From positions 2,852,001 through 2,916,000 of the forward strand of contig NZ_JAUSXN010000001.1 in the NCBI RefSeq assembly GCF_030816015.1: DNA of 64,000 nt. The letters run 5' to 3'. Under the pieces are notes generated by a model. The model made no database searches, was not told the DNA's origin, and saw nothing but the letters and a program-made list of their open reading frames with translations. Position numbers and translations under genes: made by a program. The stretch's first letter is position 1, and every line of letters begins with the position of its first letter. Positions 27,449 to 36,991 of this stretch are shown one piece after another. This stretch comes from Pedobacter sp. W3I1 (GTDB lineage Bacteria > Bacteroidota > Bacteroidia > Sphingobacteriales > Sphingobacteriaceae).

Positions 27449-28807
27449 TTATTTGCCAATACAAAACTTCGTAAAAATATTCTCCAACAAATCATCTGTC
27501 GTTACAGTACCGGTAATTTCGCCAAGATAATGCAATGCCTGTTTAATATCCATTGCCAGGAAATCAGAGGTAACCGGATTATCTACATTGGCCAAAACCC
27601 TTTGCAGGGCGTGTTCGGTTTGTTTTAACGCTTCTACATGGCGGATATTCGTTACCAGGGTTTCGCTGGTATTAATGTGATGCAAGTTTACCTGCTCCAA
27701 TAAAGTGGTTTTAAGTTCATCGATACCCTGTTTTTCTTTAGCTGAAATAAAAACAACATCTAAAGCTTTCAAAGCTTTACGTTGCGCATCAGCAAGAAGA
27801 TCAGCTTTATTGACTAAAATTAAATAGGGGATAGCCAATTGCGCTAAACCCCGAATCTGCTCTTCAATTTCTGAAATACTTTGAGCGGCATCGGCCATAT
27901 AAATGATCAGTTTGGCCTGTTTCATTTTCTCTAAGGTACGTTCTACGCCTAAAGCTTCGATGATATCGGCTGTATCGCGGATTCCGGCCGTATCAATAAA
28001 ACGGAAAACAATGCCACCAATGGTAAGTTCATCTTCAATGGTATCGCGTGTGGTTCCGGCAATATCCGAAACGATAGCGCGTTCTTCGTTCAGGAGGGCA
28101 TTCAATAGGGTAGATTTACCCACATTAGGTTTACCTGCAATTACAATAGGAACCCCATTTTTAATCACGTTTCCCATTTCGAAAGAGGAGATTAAGCGTT
28201 GTAAAACATAATTGATCTTGTTCACCAGGTTTTTTAATTGCTCACGGTTGGCAAACTCTACATCTTCTTCTGCAAAATCGAGTTCAAGTTCGATCATCGA
28301 AGCGAAATGGATCAATTGTTCTCGTAATCCTTTTAATTCGTTGGCAAAGCCACCGCGCATCTGTTGCATCGCCACATCATGCGAAGCCTTCGAATTGGAG
28401 GCAATTAAATCGGCAACTGCTTCTGCCTGACTCAGGTCGAAAGCACCATTTAAAAAAGCACGTAAGGTAAATTCGCCGGGTTTGGCAGCACGGGCACCTT
28501 TGTCAATTAACAGGTTAATAATCTGTTGGATAATATAGTTAGAACCATGGCAGGAAATTTCTACCACGTTTTCTTTGGTATACGATTTAGGAGCAACAAA
28601 TAAACCTGCCACCACTTCATCAACAATATGATCGCCATCTTTAACCAGGCCAAAATGTAAAGTATGCGAAGCCTGCTTTTCTAAATCTTTTCCTGCAAAA
28701 ACAGTATTGGTAAGGGAAATAGCCTCCGGACCAGATAAACGGATAACGCCAATGGCGCCAGAACCCTGGGGAGTAGATAAAGCAATAATGGTATCTTGAT
28801 TATTCAT
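27449..28807 (-). CDS. mnmE: tRNA modification GTPase MnmE
   Basis: A 452-residue GTPase that with MnmG installs the carboxymethylaminomethyl group on wobble uridine of certain tRNAs. It has the N-terminal tetrahydrofolate-binding domain (MNNQDTIIALSTPQGSGAIG), a helical domain interrupted by the G domain, and the P-loop GKPNVGKSTLLNALL near residue 223. The switch II motif is DTAGIRDT, the base-specificity motif NKAD, and the invariant C-terminal end FCIGK supplies the catalytic Cys. It is a full-length housekeeping gene on the minus strand. Confidence 0.98.
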   Translation of the reverse strand: MNNQDTIIALSTPQGSGAIGVIRLSGPEAISLTNTVFAGKDLEKQASHTLHFGLVKDGDHIVDEVVAGLFVAPKSYTKENVVEISCHGSNYIIQQIINLLIDKGARAAKPGEFTLRAFLNGAFDLSQAEAVADLIASNSKASHDVAMQQMRGGFANELKGLREQLIHFASMIELELDFAEEDVEFANREQLKNLVNKINYVLQRLISSFEMGNVIKNGVPIVIAGKPNVGKSTLLNALLNEERAIVSDIAGTTRDTIEDELTIGGIVFRFIDTAGIRDTADIIEALGVERTLEKMKQAKLIIYMADAAQSISEIEEQIRGLAQLAIPYLILVNKADLLADAQRKALKALDVVFISAKEKQGIDELKTTLLEQVNLHHINTSETLVTNIRHVEALKQTEHALQRVLANVDNPVTSDFLAMDIKQALHYLGEITGTVTTDDLLENIFTKFCIGK

Positions 28808-28823
28808 GTGCGGTATTAAAGCT

Positions 28824-28831
28824 GCAAAAAT
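28824..28831 (-). promoter_or_regulatory. Probable -7 element of mnmE
   Basis: On the minus strand TATTTTTG matches TAnnTTTG and lies 17 bases before the mnmE ATG, giving a short leader. No clear -33 TTTG was seen at the expected spacing. Confidence 0.4.
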
Positions 28832-29034
28832 AAGGCTAATCTATGGGTATATCGTGTAAGAGAAGTAATTTTTTAAAGTATTGGTTAATCGGTTAATTGC
28901 CAAACGCCAAACGCTAAACTGATTAATGGTTGAAATTGATTAAGCTATGCCAGCTTAAACTCCCAGCTAACTTTCGTAACTTAAAACATTTAGAAAACAA
29001 TTGTGTTATAAACCTCAAATCAGAATAAGCTTTT

Positions 29035-30159
29035 ATGACGAACAATTTACCCCTGACCGTTAAACGATCTATAGAATTATTAGGGCTGATGGCCGTTGTA
29101 GCCGTGATGGTAATTGGAAGAGATATTATCATGCCCATGTTGATGGCTTTTTTTATCAGTATTATGTTACTACCGGTGTATCGCTTTTTAAAAAGAAAAA
29201 GAATACCCGAATCGTTGTCCATCGTGCTATCCATTTTATTGGTTGCGCTCTTTGTCGCTTTAATTGTCTGGTTTTTTTCGAACCAGATTGGCATTTTGGT
29301 TAAAGATTTTCCGCAGATAAAAGCGAACGTAACACAGCATATCAATTCGTTGAGCGATTGGATTAGCCGCATTACCCACTACGACGATAAGCAGCAAAAA
29401 GCCTTCATACAAACTAAAAGCGACGATTTGATGAACATGGGGACCTCACTTGCAGGGGGCGCCGCTGTAACCTTAAGTGGCATTTTTGTATTTATTGGTT
29501 TATTGCCGATCTATATTTACCTGATGCTTTTTTATAAAGACATTTTATTGCGCTTTATTTTTATGTGGTTTAAAACCGATGATCATCCAAAAGTGAAAGA
29601 AGCGATTTATGAAACCGAATCGATCATTAAAAGCTACCTAATCGGACTGTTAATCCAGATCACTTATATGACCATTTTGTTGGGTGGGATATTGATGTTA
29701 ATCGGTATAAAACATGCTTTATTAATCGGGGTAATTTTTGCCATTTTAAACCTGATCCCTTATGTAGGGGCTTTAATTGGTAACTTAATAGGGGTACTGT
29801 TAACACTTACTTCATCTCAAGAATTGTGGCCTGTCATTACCGTTTTAGGTGTAATTGCATTTGTTCAGTTTTTAGATAACAACATACTCATGCCACGCAT
29901 TGTAGGGTCTAAAGTGAAAATTAATGCTTTATTTGCCATCCTCGGGGTATTTATCGGTGGTAGCATAGCAGGTGTTTCCGGGATGTTCCTCGCGCTGCCT
30001 AGTGTAGCTGTACTCAAAATTGTCTTCGATCGTACAGAGTCGTTTAAACAATGGGGTGTGTTATTAGGAGATGAGCGCCCGGCCAGAAGCCCGATGACTT
30101 TTCCAACCTTCCGGAAGAAAAAACCAGTGGCTACCAAAACGGGAATAGAAAAAGGATAG
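29035..30159 (+). CDS. AI-2E/PerM-family (UPF0118) membrane transporter
   Basis: A 374-residue membrane protein with about eight transmembrane segments. An N-terminal pair spans VVAVMVIGRDIIMPMLMAFF and the following segment. A central amphipathic region contains QIKANVTQHINSLSDWISRI, and the C-terminal half has the family's conserved NLIPYVGALIGNLIGV and FLDNNILMPRIVGSKVKINAL. Family members have been proposed to export autoinducer-2 or act as sodium/proton antiporters. It diverges from mnmE; no partner gene is evident. Confidence 0.9.
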   Translation: MTNNLPLTVKRSIELLGLMAVVAVMVIGRDIIMPMLMAFFISIMLLPVYRFLKRKRIPESLSIVLSILLVALFVALIVWFFSNQIGILVKDFPQIKANVTQHINSLSDWISRITHYDDKQQKAFIQTKSDDLMNMGTSLAGGAAVTLSGIFVFIGLLPIYIYLMLFYKDILLRFIFMWFKTDDHPKVKEAIYETESIIKSYLIGLLIQITYMTILLGGILMLIGIKHALLIGVIFAILNLIPYVGALIGNLIGVLLTLTSSQELWPVITVLGVIAFVQFLDNNILMPRIVGSKVKINALFAILGVFIGGSIAGVSGMFLALPSVAVLKIVFDRTESFKQWGVLLGDERPARSPMTFPTFRKKKPVATKTGIEKG

Positions 30160-30309
30160 GTTGGTGGAGATGGAAGATGGGAAATGTAATTGGCTCTGCG
30201 GAATCAGTGAATCTGCGGGAGTAGTTGGTGCGTAGGTTTTCCGCAGATTTAGAAAGATAAGCGTAGATGATATTTAATTTATCCTGGTCGTGAAAAATGT
30301 AAACTAATC

Positions 30310-32973
30310 TTAACCACCAAATTTACGTACCCTATAAATCAGTGATAACATGAAATACCTTCCCAACCGGTTAACCTGCCTATCTACAATGACGTTATCA
30401 AACACATCTCTCGATATACCAGAGTTCTGATCAAAAAGATCGAATCCTTCTACACGGATAGCGGCCATATCATTCTTCATAAACTTATATTCCATTGATA
30501 AACGAAGTAATGTTGGATTACGCACGGCACCATTATCAAAACCTGAATTAATCTGCTTGGTGAAATCGTAGCCCAGGGTAAGATCTTTAAAGAAATAATT
30601 ACGACCTTCTATACCACACTCAAACCGGTTAGATTGGCGATCGGTAAAGGTATCATTCGAATACCTGGTCAGATTTTGGGAGTAAGCGGTTTCTACTTCA
30701 AAGTTAACAATATCTTTCAGGTCTACCCTGAATTCGAGTTCCTGGCGCCAGGCCATATTGCGTGCTTCTATCCGGCTATCATCGGTAAAAGTAATGTTAT
30801 TGTTCAGCTGGCACGAGCCCGAATAGCCTATGGTAAATTTTCGCTCAGCCGATAATGGTTTGCTAATGTCGTAATCGCCCTGAAGTGTGTAGTATCCGTC
30901 GGTATTCATGTAACTGGTAAGCTGATTAACGGTACCAGGTACACGCTGTTTAGTGGTTACAATCCTGTCGTTAGTGCGTTCGTATTTAAAATTGGCCATG
31001 ATCACTTTCCCCGCACTCCAGTCGGCTTGTTTGTAATGGGCATTGAGACTATGGATAAATTCGGGTTTAAGATTTGGGTTTCCGGTAACAATATTTTGCA
31101 GGTTCGAATTGTCGGATATAGGTTGCAGTTGTAAAAATCCAGGTTGATTATTTCTTCCCCAATAATTAACATCTAATGATTGCTGGTTAGAAAATTTATA
31201 TGAAAACCGACCAGATGGGATGAGGTTAAAAGTACGGTTAACAGTTTGAACATCATTACTTAAATTCTGTCCCTGAAGCAATGCAGGCTGTGCGTTGATA
31301 CCGAGTGTATAGTTTAACTTTTCGCCGATATATCGGTAATTCAGGCCCACTTTATTGGTGATGAACTGATAATCGTAAATATTGCTTAGGTTAGTGTTAA
31401 ATACCTGATTGCCATCAGCTATATCATAAGCATCTCTTGAATTATTTGTTGATGACCGGTTCCAGTTGTAATTTACTTCTAAAAAGGTTTTTTTCCAGAG
31501 TGGTTCCATATACGAAACACCAACATTAAGTCCTAAATTCCGGTTATTCTGGTTGTTCAGCTGGTTTTGGAGTACCGAATCGGTTACGTTAGCATGAATG
31601 TTGATATACTTGTTATATACATTGCCATCATTTTCGCCGTTGGTATAATTGAGATTAGCCCAGGAGCTCAGGTTTCGCCCTTTCTTCGCAAATTTATGGT
31701 TGTAAAATATATTGGTGCGGGCATTTAAGTTATTCGAATGACTGAAATTGTTGCTTTCTCTTCTGGTGAAAAGGGTATCCTGAGTGATAAGTGAACTACC
31801 CGTATTGTTGCCACTATTGGTATTGTAAGAAAAGTTCGGAGAAATTTTAAGGTAATTCATGGTATCTATTTTATACTCCAAATTACCACCAAACCAATGG
31901 CTATAGTTATCGCTCTTACTGTTGTTTTGGGCATCTTCAAGTCTGTTTAACGGATTTTGCCCCGCATCCTGTAAAACACTTTGAGTATAGGTAGAACTAA
32001 TGGTATTGTTTTTATTGTTATTGAAATTATATCCCGCATCTGCAGAGAGTTTGGTACTAAACTCATTTTTATAGTTAAGACCGACAACATTTCTGGTGGT
32101 AATGCCATCGCCGCCACCGCCACGCATATTGGCATTGGCCGAAGTGCCATCGAATGAAATCTGCTGTTCGCCTTTCATGCTATTTCCCCGAATATTGGTG
32201 TTGTAGCGATCGGCGTTACCCACACCTGCAGAAGCCCTGGCAAAATAGCCCTTCTTTTTATCTTCTTCAATGGTCAGGTTTAGTACCTTTTCTGGCTCAC
32301 CCGTTTTAATGCCTGTAAGTTTGGCCTGGTCGCCATAATCGTCGATAAACTGGAGGTTTTTGATAATATCGGCCGGAAGATTTTTGATGGCTGTGGCTAC
32401 GTCTGTTCCGAAGAAATCTTTACCGTTTACCCGTATTTTGGTTACTGGCGAACCCTGACTGGTTACATTACCATCTTTATCTACCTTAATGCCAGGTAGT
32501 TTTTTCAGCACTTCATCAACCGCATCACCATCTCTAACCGGAAAGGCCCTGGCGTTAAAACTCACGGTATCTTCGGTTACCTTAACAGGAGGAACACCCG
32601 AAATCACTACGCCCTCTAATGTGTTCGACGATGGTTTAAGTTTGATGTCGGTAATGTTTAAGCTATTACCCTTTTCGATCTGATACTGTTTAATAAAGGT
32701 ATCGAAGCCGATAAAAGCGGCCGATAAGATAAACTGTTTAGTTTTAATTTTATCTATTGCAAATGTGCCATCTGGATTGGCGGATGTGCCTAAACTGTCG
32801 GCGCCAAATTTAATCCTGACTACCGCACCGGGTAATGGTAAGCCTGCAGTATCTAACACGATACCCTTTACAGTATAATTTTGCGCATTACTGTTGGTAA
32901 AAGTACCAGCAAAGAGCAGGAGTAATAAAAACGTTTTAGTAAAAGCCCCCATGGATTTATTTGTGTGTGGCAT
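30310..32973 (-). CDS. Large outer membrane beta-barrel protein with TonB-receptor-like plug
   Basis: An 887-residue outer membrane protein of the carboxypeptidase-regulatory plus barrel type. After a signal peptide ending near FTNSNAQ come a CarboxypepD_reg domain (YTVKGIVLDTAGLPLPGAVV), a plug-like region (LEGVVISGVPPVKVTEDTV, VDEVLKKLPGIKVDKDG) and a long Asn-rich barrel ending VYRVRKFGG or similar. There is no SusD partner, which sets it apart from the three SusC proteins here. The ATG at 32973 gives a normal signal peptide. ATG 32952 is equally plausible, and an upstream one at 33018 would add a non-signal extension. Confidence 0.88.
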   Translation of the reverse strand: MPHTNKSMGAFTKTFLLLLLFAGTFTNSNAQNYTVKGIVLDTAGLPLPGAVVRIKFGADSLGTSANPDGTFAIDKIKTKQFILSAAFIGFDTFIKQYQIEKGNSLNITDIKLKPSSNTLEGVVISGVPPVKVTEDTVSFNARAFPVRDGDAVDEVLKKLPGIKVDKDGNVTSQGSPVTKIRVNGKDFFGTDVATAIKNLPADIIKNLQFIDDYGDQAKLTGIKTGEPEKVLNLTIEEDKKKGYFARASAGVGNADRYNTNIRGNSMKGEQQISFDGTSANANMRGGGGDGITTRNVVGLNYKNEFSTKLSADAGYNFNNNKNNTISSTYTQSVLQDAGQNPLNRLEDAQNNSKSDNYSHWFGGNLEYKIDTMNYLKISPNFSYNTNSGNNTGSSLITQDTLFTRRESNNFSHSNNLNARTNIFYNHKFAKKGRNLSSWANLNYTNGENDGNVYNKYINIHANVTDSVLQNQLNNQNNRNLGLNVGVSYMEPLWKKTFLEVNYNWNRSSTNNSRDAYDIADGNQVFNTNLSNIYDYQFITNKVGLNYRYIGEKLNYTLGINAQPALLQGQNLSNDVQTVNRTFNLIPSGRFSYKFSNQQSLDVNYWGRNNQPGFLQLQPISDNSNLQNIVTGNPNLKPEFIHSLNAHYKQADWSAGKVIMANFKYERTNDRIVTTKQRVPGTVNQLTSYMNTDGYYTLQGDYDISKPLSAERKFTIGYSGSCQLNNNITFTDDSRIEARNMAWRQELEFRVDLKDIVNFEVETAYSQNLTRYSNDTFTDRQSNRFECGIEGRNYFFKDLTLGYDFTKQINSGFDNGAVRNPTLLRLSMEYKFMKNDMAAIRVEGFDLFDQNSGISRDVFDNVIVDRQVNRLGRYFMLSLIYRVRKFGG

Positions 32974-33018
32974 AAAAGTACGGAGCAGCGTGTTAACACG
33001 GTTCAGCGTAATCAACAT

Positions 33019-33485
33019 GTTACTAATTTTGGCTATTTTAGCTGTAAATGAGGTGTTTTCTTTGCTTTCTTTCGCCGGTATAGCAGGCTAAATAAAAAGC
33101 TTTCTCGCGTTCTATAGCTATCGGATGACGATAATTGGAGGTGATTTTTTCCTCAGCATGACAGTGCCTTAGGTTTTTGCGCTACAAAAAGGTTTGGAAA
33201 TGAACACACAGTGGCTTTTGGAGGCCTGCTGTCCCGCTCTTTGTTCCAAGTCCTCACCCTCATGCTTCGGGCCTGCGGGCTTTACACGCCGATCGGGTTT
33301 AGGAACAATGGTTTGTATCGTAAAGCTAAATAAATAAAAACTACACGCGATTTGCAATTACAAAACAGCTAAACCAAGTCACAAATCCGGACCAAAAAAA
33401 ACTGGAAAGTTAATCTGCGGTAATCTTCAAAATCAGCGGGAAATATTTGGGTAAGGAGCTATAGGACAAAAAATAATCAATTATA
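33019..33485. other. Gene-free stretch with repeat-like DNA
   Basis: About 470 bases. The part from 33160 to 33320 is unusually GC-rich and has the look of a dispersed Pedobacter-type repeat; a frame through it (33169-33357, minus) is not protein-like. A CAGTGGCTTTTG-like string here recalls DNA near 62950. No gene or terminator was identified. Confidence 0.45.
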
Positions 33486-33704
33486 TTATATACGTGATTC
33501 ATGTTGATTTTTAAGAAATAAATTGTCCCTCAATACTACATTCCTGCCAAGTGTTTTGAATTTAACAGCATTGTCTTGTTCAACAGTAATGGTAATATGC
33601 CCTGTTTTGCTCGTATTGATATCGCTTACCCTGCCAAACTTACCTGCATGCGTTCCTTTAACCACAATGCATTGGTCACCATCTTTTAAATTTATTGTCT
33701 CCAT
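33486..33704 (-). CDS. Small KOW-motif protein
   Basis: A 72-residue protein that starts METINLKDGDQCIVVKGTHAGKFGRVSDI, a clear KOW motif as found in ribosomal protein L24 and NusG-type factors. It ends with a basic tail (NQHESRI). KOW domains bind RNA or ribosomal proteins. At this size it is a stand-alone KOW module, so a role in RNA or ribosome binding is inferred. It is followed on the same strand, after its upstream neighbour, by nothing related. Confidence 0.75.
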   Translation of the reverse strand: METINLKDGDQCIVVKGTHAGKFGRVSDINTSKTGHITITVEQDNAVKFKTLGRNVVLRDNLFLKNQHESRI

Positions 33705-33721
33705 TTTAGTTTTTACAGGCT

Positions 33722-33976
33722 TTAATTTATTTCCGAGTTGCGTAATTTGATTTCGGCATTGAGCTGGCTTAATTTAATTATGACCGGTAACCAGGCGATC
33801 AGACAACCTGGAATAACCGCAAGGAGTACAAAGTTTTGTTTTTTAACAATGAGGTATACAAGTGTAGCAAACAAAAACAACATGATAATAGCACTTCCAA
33901 TTAACAGACCGCTTAATTGTTTTTTCTGTTTGTTTAATTCGGTTATGGTAAGTTCAGATAGTTTGTTGCTTTTCAT
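33722..33976 (-). CDS. Small two-helix membrane protein, hypothetical
   Basis: An 84-residue protein. A charged N-terminal helix (MKSNKLSELTITELNKQKKQ) leads into two membrane segments (LIGSAIIMLFLFATLVYLIV and FVLLAVIPGCLIAWLPVII), then a short charged tail. Similar small proteins are common in Sphingobacteriaceae and have no known function. It lies 17 bases upstream of the KOW gene on the same strand, so the two may be cotranscribed. Confidence 0.6.
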   Translation of the reverse strand: MKSNKLSELTITELNKQKKQLSGLLIGSAIIMLFLFATLVYLIVKKQNFVLLAVIPGCLIAWLPVIIKLSQLNAEIKLRNSEIN

Positions 33977-34108
33977 AAAGATAAATTAGGTTTCTTAGTT
34001 AAAATTATGAAATTTAAATGTTTTTAAAGTTTAATTTAAATTGATGAAGAATGAAAGATGTAAAATGGTAGTGATGCAGCCTCATCTAATCATAAATTCC
34101 ATTATCTT

Positions 34109-34122
34109 GTAAACGCTCGGTT
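34109..34122. promoter_or_regulatory. Weak cre/LacI-like site upstream of GH2
   Basis: TGTAAACGCTCGGT fits the left half of a LacI/CcpA-type operator (TGTAAACGCT) but its right half is poor. It lies 54 bases before the GH2 start. Listed because of the better site at 840. Confidence 0.2.
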
Positions 34123-34175
34123 TAATAAATTAAAACTTTATTTAAAATCGAATCTATTCTAATGCTAAATATATT

Positions 34176-36935
34176 ATGATCAAAAGATTAATACTGTTAT
34201 TGTTGTTGTTGGTTTCTTACGCTGGCTTTTCGCAGGAAACCACTAAAATCTATCTTTCCGGAACAGATAAAGACTATTCCAAACAATGGGATTTTTATTG
34301 CACGGGCGGTCGAAAAAGCGGCATATGGACTAAAATCCCTGTGCCCTCTAATTGGGAGTTACAGGGTTTTGGAAGTTACAACTACGGGCACGACAAGGTT
34401 AAAGCCAATGAACAGGGGATTTATCGTTATGAATTCCAGATGGGTAAAATAACAGGCAAAAAGGTATTCCTGGTTTTTGAAGGTGCTATGACCGATACTA
34501 AGGTAAGCATTAACGGAAAGCTGGCCGGAGATCTGCACCAGGGCGGATTTTATCGTTTTAAATATGATATTACTGCGCTCTTGAAACCCGGAGAGAAGAA
34601 TTTACTGGAAGTAACAGTTGATAAGGTTTCGGCAAATGCTTCCATTAATAAAGCAGAAAGAACAAGCGATTTTTGGATTTTTGGCGGCATCTTCCGGCCG
34701 GTTTATCTGGAAACTGTTCCAAACAAATTTATAGAAAGAGTTGCCGTTAATGCGAAGGCCGATGGTACCTTTCAGCTTGATGTTTATGGCCAAAATTTAG
34801 CTGCTGATGATATTCTTGAAGCCCAGGTGAAAAAATTAACTGGCGAAAATGTAGGCAAAGCCTTTTCTATGAAACCGAATTTGGAGAATAATGTGCAAAC
34901 CCTGAAGGCAACTTTCTCAAATCCTTTATTATGGAGCAGCGAATTCCCCAATCTATATCAGGTTGTGGTGCGGATTAAAAATAAACAGCAGATTGTTCAT
35001 CAGGTGAAGCAAAAATTCGGTTTTCGAACACTTGAACTGCGAAATGGCGACGGTTTTTATGTTAATGGTTCTAAAATGATTTTAAAAGGTGTTAATCGCC
35101 ACAGCTTTTGGCCTGAAAGCGGACGTACATTAAGCCGTGAAGTACATTTAATGGATGTGCGGTTAATGAAAGAAATGAACATGAACGCCGTTCGCATGTC
35201 GCATTACCCGCCAGATGCAGAATTTTTGGATATCTGCGACTCGTTAGGTTTATACGTAATTAATGAGTTAACAGGCTGGCAGGCAAAATATGATAATACC
35301 GTTGGACACAGGCTCGTAAAAGAACTTGTAATCAGGGATGTAAACCATCCTTCCATTATTTTTTGGGCCAATGGCAATGAGGGAGGTTTTAATACCGATC
35401 TGGACAATGATTATGCCTTATACGATCCACAGAAACGAACTGTAATTCACCCTTGGGAGAAGTTTAACGGAACTGATACTAAACATTACCCGGATTATAA
35501 TTATATGGTTAAGGCGGCTACTTCAGGTCAGGAAGTTTTCTTTCCAACAGAGTTTATGCATGCCCTTTATGATGGTGGTGCGGGTGCTGCTTTAGACGAT
35601 TTCTGGAATCAGATGCTCATTCACCCGCATGGTGCTGGTGGGTTCATTTGGGCTTTGGTTGATGAAAACGTAATCCGGACAGATAAAAACGGTATTTACG
35701 ATGGTGATGGAAACCATGCTCCTGACGGAATTGTTGGGCCGCATCGCGAAAAGGAAGCCAGTTTTTATACTATAAAAGAGATATGGTCTCCGGTTTTTGT
35801 TGATTTGCCAAAAATTGACAGTGATTTTAAAGGTAAAATCGCGATTGAGAACCGTTTCAATTTTACCAATCTTGCCCAATGTACTTTTAAATGGAAATTA
35901 GTTAGTTTCCCATCAGCCAACACAGCAGGAACGAAAGCTATTGTAAATGCCAGTGGGGCAGCAACTGCTAAGCTTAAACCCGGCGCAAAGGGTACGCTTG
36001 GTCTGGCTTTGCCAAATTCGTGGACACAAAGCGATGCCTTATATTTAACGGCTTATGGGCCTGACAAAAAGGAAATATTTACCTGGAGTTGGCCAATAAA
36101 AGCTGCCCGTTTGATTGCAGAGAAGCAAGGAACTACGCTGTCCAATTCAGGAGTAAAAGCTGAAGAGACTAACCAGTCGCTCCTGATTAAACAGGAGGGG
36201 ATTAGTTACTATTTTGAAAAGGCAACGGGTTATTTGGAGAAAGTTGTTAAAGGTAATACCGTTATTTCTTTGTCAAAAGGTCCGGCGTTGGCCGGTGTAA
36301 ACACCCAATTGAAAAATTTTAGCCATCGGGCAGAAGGAGCAAAGTATATTGTGGAGTCTGACTACCAGGGTGCTGGTAATTTGCATGCAAAGTGGACATT
36401 TGAAACCGGAAAGCTGGCAAAACTCGAATATGAATTTAACCAACAGGGCGAGGCTGATTTTATGGGGATTACGTTTAATTACCCCGAGGATAAAACGACT
36501 GGAATGAAATACCTTGGCCGTGGCCCATACCGGGTTTGGAAAAACAGGTTAAAAGGGCAGCAGTTTGGGGTTTGGCATAAGGACTATAATAATTCAATTA
36601 CCGGCGAAACCTGGGGCTACCCTGAGTTTAAAGGTTACCATGCAGAAGTGAACTGGGTGACTATAGAAAATAAGGAAACTCCATTTACAGTTTATATACC
36701 TGATCAGGATACTTATTTGCAAATGTTCCGGCCTGCCCGTGAAGCTGCGGCACTAAGCAATAACAATGTAGAACCTGCCTTTCCGGAAGGGAATATTGGC
36801 TTTTTAAAAGGGATAAGTGCCATTGGTACCAAGTTTCAGTCGGCTTTATTATTAGGGGCTCAGAGTCAGAAAAACAAAACAGATGGCAAGACTTTTAAGG
36901 GTACCCTATTATTTGATTTTGGGAATAAGCATTAG
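34176..36935 (+). CDS. Glycoside hydrolase family 2 enzyme, exported
   Basis: A 919-residue periplasmic glycosidase with a signal peptide (LLLLLLVSYAGFSQ). Sugar-binding jelly-roll (residues about 25-185), immunoglobulin-like and TIM-barrel domains are in the usual GH2 order. The barrel begins FGFRTLELRNGDGFYVNG and LKGVNRHSFWPESGRTLS. The acid/base is Glu402 in WANGNEGGF and the probable nucleophile is Glu459 in FFPTEFMHALYDGG. A long C-terminal beta-sandwich follows. Activity could be beta-galactosidase, glucuronidase or another GH2 specificity. It is a single gene with a hydroxyacid dehydrogenase 56 bases downstream. Confidence 0.88.
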   Translation: MIKRLILLLLLLVSYAGFSQETTKIYLSGTDKDYSKQWDFYCTGGRKSGIWTKIPVPSNWELQGFGSYNYGHDKVKANEQGIYRYEFQMGKITGKKVFLVFEGAMTDTKVSINGKLAGDLHQGGFYRFKYDITALLKPGEKNLLEVTVDKVSANASINKAERTSDFWIFGGIFRPVYLETVPNKFIERVAVNAKADGTFQLDVYGQNLAADDILEAQVKKLTGENVGKAFSMKPNLENNVQTLKATFSNPLLWSSEFPNLYQVVVRIKNKQQIVHQVKQKFGFRTLELRNGDGFYVNGSKMILKGVNRHSFWPESGRTLSREVHLMDVRLMKEMNMNAVRMSHYPPDAEFLDICDSLGLYVINELTGWQAKYDNTVGHRLVKELVIRDVNHPSIIFWANGNEGGFNTDLDNDYALYDPQKRTVIHPWEKFNGTDTKHYPDYNYMVKAATSGQEVFFPTEFMHALYDGGAGAALDDFWNQMLIHPHGAGGFIWALVDENVIRTDKNGIYDGDGNHAPDGIVGPHREKEASFYTIKEIWSPVFVDLPKIDSDFKGKIAIENRFNFTNLAQCTFKWKLVSFPSANTAGTKAIVNASGAATAKLKPGAKGTLGLALPNSWTQSDALYLTAYGPDKKEIFTWSWPIKAARLIAEKQGTTLSNSGVKAEETNQSLLIKQEGISYYFEKATGYLEKVVKGNTVISLSKGPALAGVNTQLKNFSHRAEGAKYIVESDYQGAGNLHAKWTFETGKLAKLEYEFNQQGEADFMGITFNYPEDKTTGMKYLGRGPYRVWKNRLKGQQFGVWHKDYNNSITGETWGYPEFKGYHAEVNWVTIENKETPFTVYIPDQDTYLQMFRPAREAAALSNNNVEPAFPEGNIGFLKGISAIGTKFQSALLLGAQSQKNKTDGKTFKGTLLFDFGNKH

Positions 36936-36991
36936 GATGCACAATTTTAAACAGCACAGCTAAGTCCTATTTAATCCGTATTTTTATCAAG

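Noticed and set aside
28923..29372. 149-codon minus-strand open frame
   Set aside because: Runs antisense to the AI-2E transporter gene and resembles no protein.
33169..33357. Minus-strand open frame in the 33.2-kb gap
   Set aside because: Lies in GC-rich repeat-like DNA and is not protein-like.
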